Shown piece by piece: positions 25,201 to 33,754 of a stretch of 64,000 nt of DNA. Numbering within the stretch: the stretch's first letter is position 1; each line of letters begins with the position of its first letter. The notes beneath the pieces are model-generated. The model searched no databases and was not told the origin of the DNA. It saw nothing but the letters and a program-made list of their open reading frames with translations. Both the position numbers and the translations under genes were made by a program. Source of the DNA: Dokdonia sinensis (lineage in GTDB: Bacteria > Bacteroidota > Bacteroidia > Flavobacteriales > Flavobacteriaceae); the NCBI RefSeq assembly GCF_003688895.1, contig NZ_REFV01000004.1, positions 62,001 through 126,000 of the forward strand, written 5' to 3'.

Positions 25201-25578
25201 TGTCCAGATGTTGTCTCCTCCGCCAGCGTCGCTGGTAAAAGAAATTTTTGTACCGTCAGGAGAGAACTTAGGCTGAATTTCAAAAGGAATTCCTGTGCGC
25301 AGTGCTTTTGCCTTTCCTCCAGTCACGGGAATGGTATAGATGTCTCCCATCAGGTCAAAAACGATGGTCTTGCCGTCTGGGCTTACGTCTAGGTTCATCC
25401 ACGTCCCTTCATCGGTCTCAAAGGAGTGTTTTTTATAGTTGAATTCATCGCCCGGTGAGGAAACGTCCCATTTCTCTTCGGTTTTATCTTTGTCTTTTGA
25501 TTTTTTCTTTTTGCGCTGGGCGGTTGCGGTTAAGGTCACAAAAAGTGCAAGTAAAATAGTCAGGAAACGTGTAGTCAT
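22255..25578 (-). CDS. Secreted amidohydrolase fused to a TolB/WD40-like beta-propeller
   Basis: I start it at the Met of MTTRFLTILLALFVTLTATA (25578; 1107 residues), a clean signal peptide; an earlier ATG at 25620 would spoil it. The N-terminal 650 residues hold PD40/TolB-type repeats (LDVSPDGKTIVFDL, IQPKFSPDGTKISF, ARPTVSPDGKKLAFVKR). The C-terminal 400 residues are a metal-dependent amidohydrolase with VDAHAHVGAF, HNIPVAPVY, MGAHGQLQG and IGSLKVGKLADLIII. The protein is probably periplasmic and hydrolyses an amide or dipeptide-like substrate. A palindrome copy (24181-24196) encodes AFAKA in the propeller. It lies just upstream of the satD operator array. Confidence 0.9.
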   Translation of the reverse strand: MTTRFLTILLALFVTLTATAQRKKKKSKDKDKTEEKWDVSSPGDEFNYKKHSFETDEGTWMNLDVSPDGKTIVFDLMGDIYTIPVTGGKAKALRTGIPFEIQPKFSPDGTKISFTSDAGGGDNIWTMNADGSDAKQITKEDFRLLNNATWTPDGQFLIARKHFTSGRSLGAGEMWQYHITGGSGLQLTERKNDQQDVNEPSVSPDGKYLYYSEDVYPGGNFQYNKDPNSQIYVVQRYRFEDGKIQTLINGPGGAARPTVSPDGKKLAFVKRVRTKSVLYIHNLETGEEWPVYDKLNKDQQEAWAIFGVYPNFDWMPNGKEIVFWANGKINKVNIETYESSVIPFTADVELQIAETVHFDSPVAPETFDAKMIRSAVTSPDGKTLVFSAIGKLWKKALPDGKPQRLTTQENDYEFEPSFSEDGQRLVYVTWNDEKYGAIHTISINGGVSQKVTSEKGIYRTPAFAKAQPNTTKEIIYRKESRNTDQGLAYAKTPGIYTIAVSGGTPKLITQDGAFPTYSADGKRIFLQEGGEYFGNLTKSLVSVDLNGEDKRVHVKSKYANRLVPSPDNKWIAYTNLHKAFLAPLVMNGQEIDLDNNSKYVPVSQFAKDAGINIHWSPESDKVMWTLGEEYFVNEVKDRFTYLPGSPEKVEDMTTSGTKIGLEIQTDKPSGSIVFTNAHIITMEGDTVIENGAIAVTGNKIVGIGNEVPVPKGAKVIDVGGKTIMPGLVDAHAHVGAFRDGLNPQKHWPFYANLAFGVTTAHDPSANTETVFSLSELLKSGEMVGPRLYSTGFILYGADGDFKAVINNLDDAKSAIRRTMAFGAKSVKSYNQPRREQRQQVMQAARELGINVVPEGGSTFYHNMTMIMDGHTGVEHNIPVAPVYKDVYELWGASGTGYTPTLIVNYGGLNGEYYFYQKDNVWENEKLLKYTPRAIVDSRSRHRTMVPDEEYENGHVAVSKVAKELTDRGVKVNMGAHGQLQGLGAHWETWLLHQGGMTNMEALRAATLNAAQYIGAGNDIGSLKVGKLADLIIIDGNPLEDIRNTENVTHTMVNGRLYETATMNEIGNEPKERGMFWWENTMQSESFPWHQETNSFTIPGCGCHVGHQ
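24181..24196. repeat. Dispersed palindrome inside the amidohydrolase gene
   Basis: Perfect CGCTTTCGCGAAAGCG, read Ala-Phe-Ala-Lys-Ala. Confidence 0.9.
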
Positions 25579-25645
25579 TGTGGTTGAATTTTTGAAACCA
25601 CAATTTACACAATTAAGCAATAAATACTTTTAGCGGTTTGTAAGA

Positions 25646-26452
25646 TTATGGAAGAAGTGTTTCCATCACCTCAAGATATTCTGGAAACTGAATCAGATTA
25701 TTATGTCCACCTTCGGGAACCGTGGTTAAATCTTTGTCAGACTTGCTTATATGATCAAAAAGTCTCTTCCCGTGATCATAGTCCACTACGCCATCATCAG
25801 TTCCGTGTATGATGGAAATAGGCATCTGCACATCATTTATGAATGAATACGTCGGAAACTTGTATTTCAGCAAATGTTTGAGTGGCAGGAATGGAAATCT
25901 AGATTTTGCCTCATCCTGGATGCTATAAAATGGAGTTTCAAGAATAAGCTGTTCGGCGGGATTTTTACTGGCTACATAAGTTGCAAACGTCGTCCCTAGA
26001 CTACGTCCGTAGATGTGCAATGGGGTTGTGGAGTATTGCGCTTTCGCGAAAGCGTACCACTTCAAACTATCTTCATACAACGCCTCTTCCGAAAGTGTGC
26101 CACCACTTTTCCCGTACTGCCTATAATCCATCACAATAACCGAATACCCTTTCTCTACGAAATATGTGGTTATCTCGCCCCAACGTTGCACGTCACCAGC
26201 ATTACCGTGATAGTAGAGCATTGCGCCTTTTGCGTTTTCAACAGGAAAATGGATGCCGTGCAATCGTTGCCCGTCCTCAATGTCGAGATATACTTCCTCA
26301 AAGGTATTCTCAAACTCAAATTCGTAATCCTGTACGAGCCGGCTAGGGTGGAAAATCAGGTTTTCTTGAAAAAAATAAAGTCCCCCGCAGCCGATTGCAT
26401 AAAGATTTGCCACGATAAAAAGGAGAATAAGGGGTTTTTTAATCTTTCGCAT
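25646..26452 (-). CDS. Alpha/beta hydrolase, membrane-anchored, copy 1 of a tandem pair
   Basis: A 268-residue hydrolase with an N-terminal hydrophobic anchor (residues 8-28). The core shows YYHGNAGDVQRWG, the nucleophile Ser in IYGRSLGTTFA, Asp in IHGTDDGVVDY and His in GGHNNL, a complete triad of the BEM46/ABHD type. The substrate is unknown, probably an ester or acyl compound. It overlaps the upstream paralogue by 14 bp. The palindrome at 26039-26056 encodes WYAFAKAQ, aligned without a gap with VYNKLKEH in the paralogue. Confidence 0.88.
   Translation of the reverse strand: MRKIKKPLILLFIVANLYAIGCGGLYFFQENLIFHPSRLVQDYEFEFENTFEEVYLDIEDGQRLHGIHFPVENAKGAMLYYHGNAGDVQRWGEITTYFVEKGYSVIVMDYRQYGKSGGTLSEEALYEDSLKWYAFAKAQYSTTPLHIYGRSLGTTFATYVASKNPAEQLILETPFYSIQDEAKSRFPFLPLKHLLKYKFPTYSFINDVQMPISIIHGTDDGVVDYDHGKRLFDHISKSDKDLTTVPEGGHNNLIQFPEYLEVMETLLP
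26039..26056. repeat. Dispersed palindrome inside the alpha/beta hydrolase gene
   Basis: CGCTTTCGCGAAAGCGTA, read AFAKA. The neighbouring paralogue has no copy at the equivalent place. Confidence 0.9.
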
Positions 26453-27314
26453 TCTTGCGTTTTGAGTTGTGTTTTACCTTGTAACTGGTGCTCTCTAAAA
26501 TAATAGGTTCTGACCTTTCATTTAAGATATTTGAGAGCATCTTGTGATAGCTTTCAAAGTTATTTAAATTCTTATGACCACCGCCTAAAACCGTATGCAA
26601 GGTGGTAATTTTTGGTTGGATTTTAGACAAGCGCACGCTCGTTTTATAGGGAATCAATTTGTCGTCTGTGCCGTGAATGATATGAATAGGACAACGCACA
26701 TATTTTAACCATTTATAAGTAGGAAGCGGATATTTCATAAGCCAGCTCAGTGGCATAAAGGGTGCATACTGGCCAGCAACTTTAGTAAGACTGTAATATG
26801 GCGCGTCCAGAATGAGCATTCTGGGATGATTTATGGAGGCGAGTTTTGTAGCAAGACCAGAACCCAGACTTCTACCATAGACGATGATGTGCTTTTCGTC
26901 CACGTGCTCCTTGAGTTTGTTGTATACTAACTGGACATCTCTTTTTAATGCCTTTTGCGTTCGGCGACCGCTACTTTTTCCGAAACCGCGGTAGTCCATC
27001 ATCACTACATCGTAGCCGTTACGGGTGAAGTCTACCGCAAACTTTCCCCAGCCTTTTATGCTTTTTGAGTTTCCTTTGAGGTACAGAACTACGCCTTTAG
27101 GGTTTTCTATTTGGAAATGGAGTCCGTTCAGGATGGCGCCGTCGCGGGTTTCTATGTTGTACTCCTTTGTCGTTTGGTTTTCGTAGTAAAATTCAAAATC
27201 TGACGGTAGTTTTTCGGCTCTAAAAAGGAAATAATCTTGTAGGTAAAAGACGAGTATGCTTATCAAAGCATAAATTCCTATGACTACGAGCAATATGTAT
27301 AACCATCCTGGCAT
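26439..27314 (-). CDS. Alpha/beta hydrolase, membrane-anchored, copy 2 of a tandem pair
   Basis: A 291-residue paralogue of the next gene downstream, with the same layout: N-terminal membrane helix (about 5-27), LYLKGNSKSIKGWGKFA, MMDYRGFGKSSG, nucleophile Ser in VYGRSLGSGLA, Asp in IHGTDDKLIPY and His in GGGHKNL. The C-terminus has an extra basic tail (KVKHNSKRKNAKD), which overlaps the start of copy 1. The two genes likely arose by tandem duplication and are co-transcribed. Confidence 0.88.
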   Translation of the reverse strand: MPGWLYILLVVIGIYALISILVFYLQDYFLFRAEKLPSDFEFYYENQTTKEYNIETRDGAILNGLHFQIENPKGVVLYLKGNSKSIKGWGKFAVDFTRNGYDVVMMDYRGFGKSSGRRTQKALKRDVQLVYNKLKEHVDEKHIIVYGRSLGSGLATKLASINHPRMLILDAPYYSLTKVAGQYAPFMPLSWLMKYPLPTYKWLKYVRCPIHIIHGTDDKLIPYKTSVRLSKIQPKITTLHTVLGGGHKNLNNFESYHKMLSNILNERSEPIILESTSYKVKHNSKRKNAKD

Positions 27315-27363
27315 CCCTTAAATATACTATAATTTAATTCTTGTGCGTGGTGTGGGTGAGATA

Positions 27364-27403
27364 TACGCTTTCGCGGAATTTACTCTGAACTTGATTCAGA
27401 GCG
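27364..27403. repeat. Composite palindrome with nested hairpin, intergenic
   Basis: TACGCTTTCGCG (27364-27375), a 7-base spacer, hairpin CTCTGAACTTGATTCAGAG (27383-27401) and a closing GCG. It has the same architecture as 6428-6467 and 60975-61018, and its nested hairpin arms show compensatory changes. Confidence 0.75.
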
Positions 27404-27487
27404 CAACCAAACAGAGCATTTAACAGAATATTAAGAATGCTAGAAACGTTGGATTGTATATTTAACGACTTCAAAAACAATCAAATA

Positions 27488-30364
27488 ATGATACAAATTA
27501 AAAATGTAAAAATGTATGCTCTTGCCCTTTGTGGTATGGCATTGTTCTTCACATCTTGTGGAGATGAAAATTCTAAGGATGTTGCGGTGGCAGATGATGC
27601 CTCGCTCTCCATAGATTATGAAAAATATGAGCTAGAGAATGGTCTAGATGTGATTTTACATAAAGATAGTAGTGATCCTATTGTTTCGCTAGCGATTCAA
27701 TACGGTGTAGGTTCTAACCGTGAGAAAACAGGTAGAACAGGATTTGCTCACTTGTTTGAGCATATGCTTTTTCAAGAGTCTGAAAACGTGCCACAGGATC
27801 AATTCTTTAAAACTGTGCAAGACGCTGGTGGAACACTAAACGGTGGAACGTGGAAAGATGGAACAATCTATTATGAGACAGTGCCTAACAATGCCCTTGA
27901 GACGGTGCTTTGGCTAGAGTCTGACCGTATGGGATTCTTAATTAATACGGTAACGGAGAGTGCTTTCTACAATCAGCAGGAAGTTGTGCAGAATGAGAAA
28001 AGACAGCGTGTAGATAATAATCCTTACGGACATACGAGTTGGGTTTTAGATAAAAACATTTACCCAGAAGGACATCCTTATAACTGGCAAGTGATAGGTG
28101 AATTAGTAGATCTACAAAATGCAACCGTAGAAGATGTACGAGAGTTTTACGACAAATATTATGGACCTAATAATGCAACTTTAGTACTTGCGGGAGACTT
28201 TGATACTGCAGAGGCTAAAGAAATGATTGAGAAATACTTCGGCGAAATAAAAAGACGTCAAGAAGTTCCAGCTCTGGAGCCACAACCTGTGACAATTGCT
28301 GAAACGAAGATGTTGTACCACGAAGACAATTTTGCGCAAGCGCCACAATTGCACCGAGTGTACCCTACCGTACAGCAATATACGGATGATGCTTACGCTT
28401 TAGATTTCCTTGCCGAAATTATGTCTAGCGGAAAAAAAGCGCCTTTATATAAGGTACTCGTAAAAGAGAAAGATCTTACTTCCAGAACTACAGCTTACAA
28501 CAATAGCCAAGAGCTAGCCGGAGAATTCCACATTATCATCACAGCAAATGGCGGTGTAGATTTAGATTCAATCGCTTCTGGTGTAGATGAAGGTATTGCT
28601 TTATTTGAGAAAAATGGTGTTACTGAGAAAGATGTGGAACGCATAAAAGCAGGTCTTGAAACGCAGTTTTACAACGGTATCAGTAGTGTAAATGGGAAAG
28701 CATTCCAACTAGCGAGTTACAATGTTTTTGCTGGAAGTCCAGATTTTATCGAGAAAGATATTGAAAACATAAAAGCTGTAACTAAGGAAGACGTAATGCG
28801 CGTTTTTGAAAAGTATGTAAAAGGGAAGCCTTATGTGCAAACGAGTTTTGTTCCAAAAGGTCAGATGGACTTGATCGTCGAAGGTTCTACTAAAGCCCCA
28901 GTCGTAGAGGAAGAGATCAAAGAAAACGTAGAGACTAAGGTTGTAGATACAAAAACTGAAGTAGAAAAAACTCCTTCTAACTTTGACCGTTCTGTACAAC
29001 CCGCTTCTGGAGATTCGCCAGCACTTAATATTCCTGACGCCTGGACTGCTGAGCTCAGTAACGGGATGGAAGTCTACGGAATCGAGCAAAACGAAATTCC
29101 TACTGTAAACTTTAGCCTTATTATCGACGGAGGTCATTTACTTGATAGTATGGATAAGAATGGAGTTGCAAACTTGATGTCTGATATTCTTATGGAAGGA
29201 ACGGCAAACAAGACTCCAGAAGAGCTAGAGGAAGCCATCGAACTTTTAGGCGCTAGTATTAATATGTATACCACTCGTGAATCTATCGTAGTACAAGGGA
29301 ATACGCTTACGCGAAATTTTGACAAAACAATGGACCTTGTAGAAGAAATTCTTTTACAGCCACGTTGGGATGAAGAAGAACTTGCCCGTATTAAAACGGC
29401 AACTATAAACGGCATCCAACGTAGCTCGGCAAATCCTAATGCTGTTGCAAATGAAGTATACAATAAAGTACTTTATGGAGAGGATCATATCTTTAGCTAC
29501 CCAACAAGCGGTACCGAGGAGTCTGTTAAAGCGATTACAATGCAAGACTTGAAGGATTATTACAACAAGTACATTTCTCCTTCTGTAAGTCGTTTTCACG
29601 TGGTAGGTAAAATAGAGAAAGCAACTACACTCAATGTTCTTGAAGATTTAGAATCTAAATGGGAAGCAAAGGAAGTTACTATTCCTGAATTCCCTGTCGC
29701 AAATAATAGAGACAAGTCTTCGCTTTTATTTGTAGATATCCCTAATGCAAAGCAGTCGGTAATTAACATAGGGTATATCGGGTTACCTCGCACAAGCGAA
29801 GACTTCTACCCTGCCGAAGTGATGAATTACAAACTAGGAGGTTCTTTCTCCGGTTCTGTAAACTTAATATTACGAGAAGAGAAAGGTTACACTTACGGAG
29901 CACGCACTGGATTTAGTGGTTCTAAGATTCCTGGAACCTTCACGGCTTCCTCTAGTGTACGCACAAATACTACAGGTGAATCTGTAGAAATATTTAGAGA
30001 TGAGATTAATAAGTACAAGGAGGGGATTTCTCAGGAAGATCTGGACTTTACTAAGAACGCCCTCATTAAGTCTAATGCACGTCGTTTTGAAACGCAATTT
30101 GCATTGCTAGGAATGTTACAAGAACGTAGTGCATATGATTTACCTGCAAACTATATTGAGGGTGAAGAAGCGACCATTAGAAATATGACGCTTGAGCAAC
30201 ACAAAGCACTTGCAAATAAGTATCTAGATGCAGATAAGATGGTGTATCTCGTCGTAGGAGACGGAGCAACACAGTTTTCTCAGTTTAAGGATATGGGCTT
30301 TGACGAAGTGAAGATGGTAGATAAAGAAGGAAATGAAGTCAAAATGTCTGACGTAAAACAATAA
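27488..30364 (+). CDS. M16-family zinc peptidase with two fused halves, lipoprotein
   Basis: I start it at the ATG at 27488 (958 residues), which gives a lipoprotein signal ending ALFFTSC. Two M16 units are fused. The N-terminal half has the inverted zinc motif HLFEH (in GFAHLFEHMLFQES), with a downstream Glu in QQEVVQNEKRQ. The C-terminal half lacks it (GVANLMSDILMEGT), as expected for the inactive partner subunit. Between the halves is an acidic, Lys/Glu-rich linker. Such proteins degrade peptides in the periplasm. Closed by a terminator at 30387. Confidence 0.94.
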   Translation: MIQIKNVKMYALALCGMALFFTSCGDENSKDVAVADDASLSIDYEKYELENGLDVILHKDSSDPIVSLAIQYGVGSNREKTGRTGFAHLFEHMLFQESENVPQDQFFKTVQDAGGTLNGGTWKDGTIYYETVPNNALETVLWLESDRMGFLINTVTESAFYNQQEVVQNEKRQRVDNNPYGHTSWVLDKNIYPEGHPYNWQVIGELVDLQNATVEDVREFYDKYYGPNNATLVLAGDFDTAEAKEMIEKYFGEIKRRQEVPALEPQPVTIAETKMLYHEDNFAQAPQLHRVYPTVQQYTDDAYALDFLAEIMSSGKKAPLYKVLVKEKDLTSRTTAYNNSQELAGEFHIIITANGGVDLDSIASGVDEGIALFEKNGVTEKDVERIKAGLETQFYNGISSVNGKAFQLASYNVFAGSPDFIEKDIENIKAVTKEDVMRVFEKYVKGKPYVQTSFVPKGQMDLIVEGSTKAPVVEEEIKENVETKVVDTKTEVEKTPSNFDRSVQPASGDSPALNIPDAWTAELSNGMEVYGIEQNEIPTVNFSLIIDGGHLLDSMDKNGVANLMSDILMEGTANKTPEELEEAIELLGASINMYTTRESIVVQGNTLTRNFDKTMDLVEEILLQPRWDEEELARIKTATINGIQRSSANPNAVANEVYNKVLYGEDHIFSYPTSGTEESVKAITMQDLKDYYNKYISPSVSRFHVVGKIEKATTLNVLEDLESKWEAKEVTIPEFPVANNRDKSSLLFVDIPNAKQSVINIGYIGLPRTSEDFYPAEVMNYKLGGSFSGSVNLILREEKGYTYGARTGFSGSKIPGTFTASSSVRTNTTGESVEIFRDEINKYKEGISQEDLDFTKNALIKSNARRFETQFALLGMLQERSAYDLPANYIEGEEATIRNMTLEQHKALANKYLDADKMVYLVVGDGATQFSQFKDMGFDEVKMVDKEGNEVKMSDVKQ

Positions 30365-30386
30365 TCTAATAGCTTAGTTTATTTAA

Positions 30387-30416
30387 AGAGAGTCTAGCAA
30401 TAGGCTCTCTTTTTTT
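30387..30416 (+). terminator. Intrinsic terminator of the M16 gene
   Basis: AGAGAGTCT (30387-30395), 6-base loop, AGGCTCTCT (30402-30410), then a T run to 30416. Confidence 0.85.
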
Positions 30417-30578
30417 ATGCACTCACAATTTCTAAAACAACGTTATAGTTATGCTTCAGACTGTCCGAGGCTTACTTATTCTAAAATATCTTAACAACCC
30501 AGCGTTAAATAGTATTAAAACAACACCTACCCTTTCATTCTGTCCATAAATTAGAGAAGAACTTTAAATTAAGATATT

Positions 30579-30725
30579 ATGGAAAAGCCAAATAACGAAG
30601 ACAGATCTGCAGAAAAAACAAGCAAAAGAGAACAAGCCATTAACATAGGTGAAACTCAAGGAAAAGAAATTAACCATCAAGTGAAGGACAAAAAAGAAAT
30701 TCATCAACCACGGGATAATGCCTAA
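30579..30725 (+). CDS. Small hydrophilic 48-residue protein
   Basis: A 48-codon frame, MEKPNNEDRSAEKTSKREQA onward, ending DNA-stop. It is extremely rich in Lys, Glu, Gln and Asn, with no hydrophobic core, as in small intrinsically disordered stress proteins. Support comes from its isolated position between two terminators and from normal codon use; I recognise no family. It fills part of the 450-bp gap between the M16 and T9SS genes. Confidence 0.6.
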   Translation: MEKPNNEDRSAEKTSKREQAINIGETQGKEINHQVKDKKEIHQPRDNA

Positions 30726-30746
30726 TCAGCATCAAAAGAATATTTT

Positions 30747-30773
30747 AAACGTCTTAATTTAAGGCGTTTTTTT
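30747..30773 (+). terminator. Intrinsic terminator of the 48-residue gene
   Basis: AAACGTCTT / AAGGCGTTT stem (one G-U pair) with a 5-base loop, followed by a T run. Its presence supports a real transcript. Confidence 0.75.
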
Positions 30774-30790
30774 ATGATTGAATATCAGTT

Positions 30791-30808
30791 CGCTTTCGCG
30801 AAAGCGTA
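30791..30808. repeat. Dispersed palindrome, 3' of the T9SS type B gene
   Basis: CGCTTTCGCGAAAGCGTA followed by A bases; 6 bases from the stop codon at 30815. Confidence 0.9.
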
Positions 30809-30814
30809 AAAAAT

Positions 30815-33556
30815 CTACCCTCTCCTTATTAAGGTAAATGGACCTTTAAAAACCCTCCCATCTGCAAGTTCAATGTGGTACCAATATCCATTTACAGGAA
30901 GTGGGTTGCCATTATAATTACCATCCCAGCCAGCACCGAGGGGTGCGACATTAGCCAGTAATTTACCAAAACGGTCAAAGATCAAAATTTCTTTTACCGT
31001 AGGGAATTCTCTGCTCAATCCTTTTATACGCCAGAAGTCGTTAATACCATCACCGTTTGGCGTGAAGAATCTTGGAATACCTATGACTGCTATTTCGTCT
31101 ACAACAAATCCGCAACCGTTCTTATCTCGCACATAAACATTTATAATTCCGGGTTCTACGTTTTCAAAAAATGGACTTTCCTGATAAGGTCCAGCCGGCG
31201 AGGTAATGCTATATTCATAGTCCCCTTCCCCACTTGCTGTTACTAATAAGGTGTTGTTCTCAGAGACATCTGTAACTTCTATCTCCTCTATCGTTGCAAT
31301 ATTAGAAGCAAAAGCTGTAAAATCTATAGTTGTAGTGCATTCGCGCATTCCTTCTTCAGAGCTGTATGCATAAGCAACTTCTAAGGTATAATTTCCTGGT
31401 TCCTCAAGTGTCAAAAACTTATTTTCAGATATGACCATCCCTGATCTTGACCAAGAGTAGCGATCAAATCCATCTGGTGCCGTAAGTTCCTGCGGTACTT
31501 GATTAAGACAAACCAAGAACTCACTAGGAAAATCAACGGTAGGAGTAGCATCTATTACAAGATCAATGGTTACGATACTCACACAATCATTTTCATTTTC
31601 TGAGCGAACATATAAGGTTGTATTAGGAAAATTTACAGCTGTAAAAGGAAGCGAGTTCTTTTCTAAAATAGCATCTTCTCTACTACTATAAAAACTAATC
31701 TCCATATCGCCTGGAAAAAGGTCTTGAGCGATGCTTGCAATATTAAATAAGGCACTTGGAGCTGCTGCTTCAGTACTTTCGTCACAGGCGTAGAGTGTAG
31801 TGATTTTTGGTAAACTGGATAATGTAGGCTGTACGATGAGTTCGAGACGACCAATATTCCTACAGCCAGAATCAGTTCTAATTTCAACAATTAATTCCTG
31901 ACTAAAAGGAATAGTATTTTGATACCCAACTAGATTTATTATAGGCCTTTCGTTACTTAAATCTAAATCATTCTCATAAAATCTGATCTGGATATCTTCA
32001 ATTCCCTCTGTAAATACATCTATAGTCTCTTCAAGGTTGAAAAAAGTAATACCGTCTGTAGAGTCGTTTACGTCAATATCACATTGCGTTAAAGATTGTA
32101 TTTGTGCTGCGGGAAGCTCAAGAACGGTCATGAAGCCAAACCCTTCCAAAGGACAATCGCCATTCATAGGATCTATCTCTACGCGATACAAACCAGAGTC
32201 ATCAGCCCCAACATTGTTGACCGCGCATTCTGGGCCGCTACAGTTAAGGATAGTTTCTGCCACACCATCATCAAAAAACCAAGTATATGTACTTCCAGGA
32301 ATGGGATTCTGAACTTCAAAAGTAAATTCATCATCCGTACATAAGGTCACTTGATCTAAAGGCACTCCTTCATCATTGGTAAGACCTGTAATATCTACAA
32401 CTTCATTAAAAAGTGATTGAATAAATGGAGGCAAGCCAAAATTAGAACTCCTACCTCCTAGTGGTACTGCACGCCTTCTGTAGTCTGCTCCTTGACCCAC
32501 GGTATTAGGGTTCTCAATAACATTTAAAGATGTTTCAAAACTAGAATGATAAATTTTACCATTTGCGGCAAGTTGTAAAGCACCAGAAGATGTACTACCC
32601 GTCGATAATGTACTGGAGGAAATATCACTAATTGATAAATCATATTGAAACACATTATTAATATTTCCCGTCTGCACCGTAGCATAAAAAACTTGACTAT
32701 TAGGGGAAAACTCGACTCCATAGGGAGTTCCAGAACTGATATCTAATTCGATTTCGTTTGTAACAGCTCCAGTAAGTGTATTAAAATCATAAAGTAACAA
32801 AGCTCCTGGGGCATCCGTATCTACAATACTAGAAAGATTTTGGTGTGCAATACCCAGTCGAGTTCCATCTGGAGATGCTTTCAAATATCCTATAGCATTA
32901 CGACGATGTACAGGAAATGGAACTTCTAGAGCCGTTTGCGAAACGACCGCATTACTATCTACTCCAGCTGCAGAGACGTTAAAAGAATAAAATGAATCTC
33001 CAAAATGGGTAATGACCCAGATGGCGCTACAATCTGCAGCGCGTACTGCAGTAATTTTTTCGGAATTTGGTATGAGTAGCGGCATTCCATCATTGCCGTG
33101 TTCTATAACACTTCCATTGGGGCCTTCATCGAGGTCAACCACATAATAGTTAAGTCCCTTAAGTTTATCTAAATCGGTCAGAGGAGTCTCGCCTGGTTCC
33201 AGAGCTGCAACGGTAAAAATGTAATAAATGGTATTGCTATCTGGCTTAGGAACAATAATCGCAGACTGTGCGCTGGATGGATCGCCCAGTAATCCGGACC
33301 CACCAGGCATCACTTGGTGCGTCCTATCATAAACCGTTACCCCATCTGTGTAAAAAAGTAAACTTCCAAAACGGTCTGATATCGCCGCACACCCTTCTAA
33401 GGTATTTAAGGACCCGTCTGATAATGTTTCAACACTTCCATCGGGATTAAATCTTATGCCCGCATTAGATCCAAAATACCAATGTGCGGCTTCACGTTGG
33501 GCTTGAACTGCTGTTAAAAACAGGAAAAAAAATATGATGAAAAGCTGTCGCCGCAT
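30815..33556 (-). CDS. Large secreted surface protein with T9SS type B (gliding-motility-type) sorting domain
   Basis: A 913-residue protein. It has a signal peptide (to about 20); an N-terminal propeller-like region with AAHWYFGSNAGIRFNPDGSV and LKASPDGTRLGIAH (about 20-360); several PKD/Ig-like beta modules in the middle (about 390-810), including cysteine pairs; and the C-terminal CHU_C/type B signal starting RFFTPNGDGINDFWRI. Type B substrates are exported by the type IX system and attached to the surface, or released. The role could be adhesion; nothing specific can be read. Confidence 0.9.
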   Translation of the reverse strand: MRRQLFIIFFFLFLTAVQAQREAAHWYFGSNAGIRFNPDGSVETLSDGSLNTLEGCAAISDRFGSLLFYTDGVTVYDRTHQVMPGGSGLLGDPSSAQSAIIVPKPDSNTIYYIFTVAALEPGETPLTDLDKLKGLNYYVVDLDEGPNGSVIEHGNDGMPLLIPNSEKITAVRAADCSAIWVITHFGDSFYSFNVSAAGVDSNAVVSQTALEVPFPVHRRNAIGYLKASPDGTRLGIAHQNLSSIVDTDAPGALLLYDFNTLTGAVTNEIELDISSGTPYGVEFSPNSQVFYATVQTGNINNVFQYDLSISDISSSTLSTGSTSSGALQLAANGKIYHSSFETSLNVIENPNTVGQGADYRRRAVPLGGRSSNFGLPPFIQSLFNEVVDITGLTNDEGVPLDQVTLCTDDEFTFEVQNPIPGSTYTWFFDDGVAETILNCSGPECAVNNVGADDSGLYRVEIDPMNGDCPLEGFGFMTVLELPAAQIQSLTQCDIDVNDSTDGITFFNLEETIDVFTEGIEDIQIRFYENDLDLSNERPIINLVGYQNTIPFSQELIVEIRTDSGCRNIGRLELIVQPTLSSLPKITTLYACDESTEAAAPSALFNIASIAQDLFPGDMEISFYSSREDAILEKNSLPFTAVNFPNTTLYVRSENENDCVSIVTIDLVIDATPTVDFPSEFLVCLNQVPQELTAPDGFDRYSWSRSGMVISENKFLTLEEPGNYTLEVAYAYSSEEGMRECTTTIDFTAFASNIATIEEIEVTDVSENNTLLVTASGEGDYEYSITSPAGPYQESPFFENVEPGIINVYVRDKNGCGFVVDEIAVIGIPRFFTPNGDGINDFWRIKGLSREFPTVKEILIFDRFGKLLANVAPLGAGWDGNYNGNPLPVNGYWYHIELADGRVFKGPFTLIRRG

Positions 33557-33643
33557 CTTAATTTATTAAGGTATTAAAATACAACTTATCCTAAAGGTAC
33601 TGAAGTTAATTTACAGATGAATAGCGCAATTGAGGTGAGTTTT

Positions 33644-33663
33644 TACGCTTTCGTAAAAGCGTA
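33644..33663. repeat. Diverged dispersed palindrome, intergenic
   Basis: TACGCTTTCGTAAAAGCGTA: the outer arms are intact and the centre is altered. Confidence 0.75.
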
Positions 33664-33706
33664 CATATAAAATTTAATTAACCATACAATATGAGGCATT
33701 ATTAAA

Positions 33707-33735
33707 AAAAGCCTTTGCGACGAGCAAAGGCTTTT
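33707..33735 (-). terminator. Terminator of the nusB-DUF1573-yajC operon
   Basis: AAAAGCCTTTGC / GCAAAGGCTTTT, 12-bp stem with a 5-base loop, with a U run on the minus transcript. Confidence 0.85.
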
Positions 33736-33754
33736 ACATTATTAAGAGCTGCAA

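Noticed and set aside
29305-29322. ACGCTTACGCGAAATT in the M16 gene as a diverged copy
   Set aside because: The left arm does not match and the peptide (Thr-Leu-Thr-Arg-Asn) fits the family; not counted.
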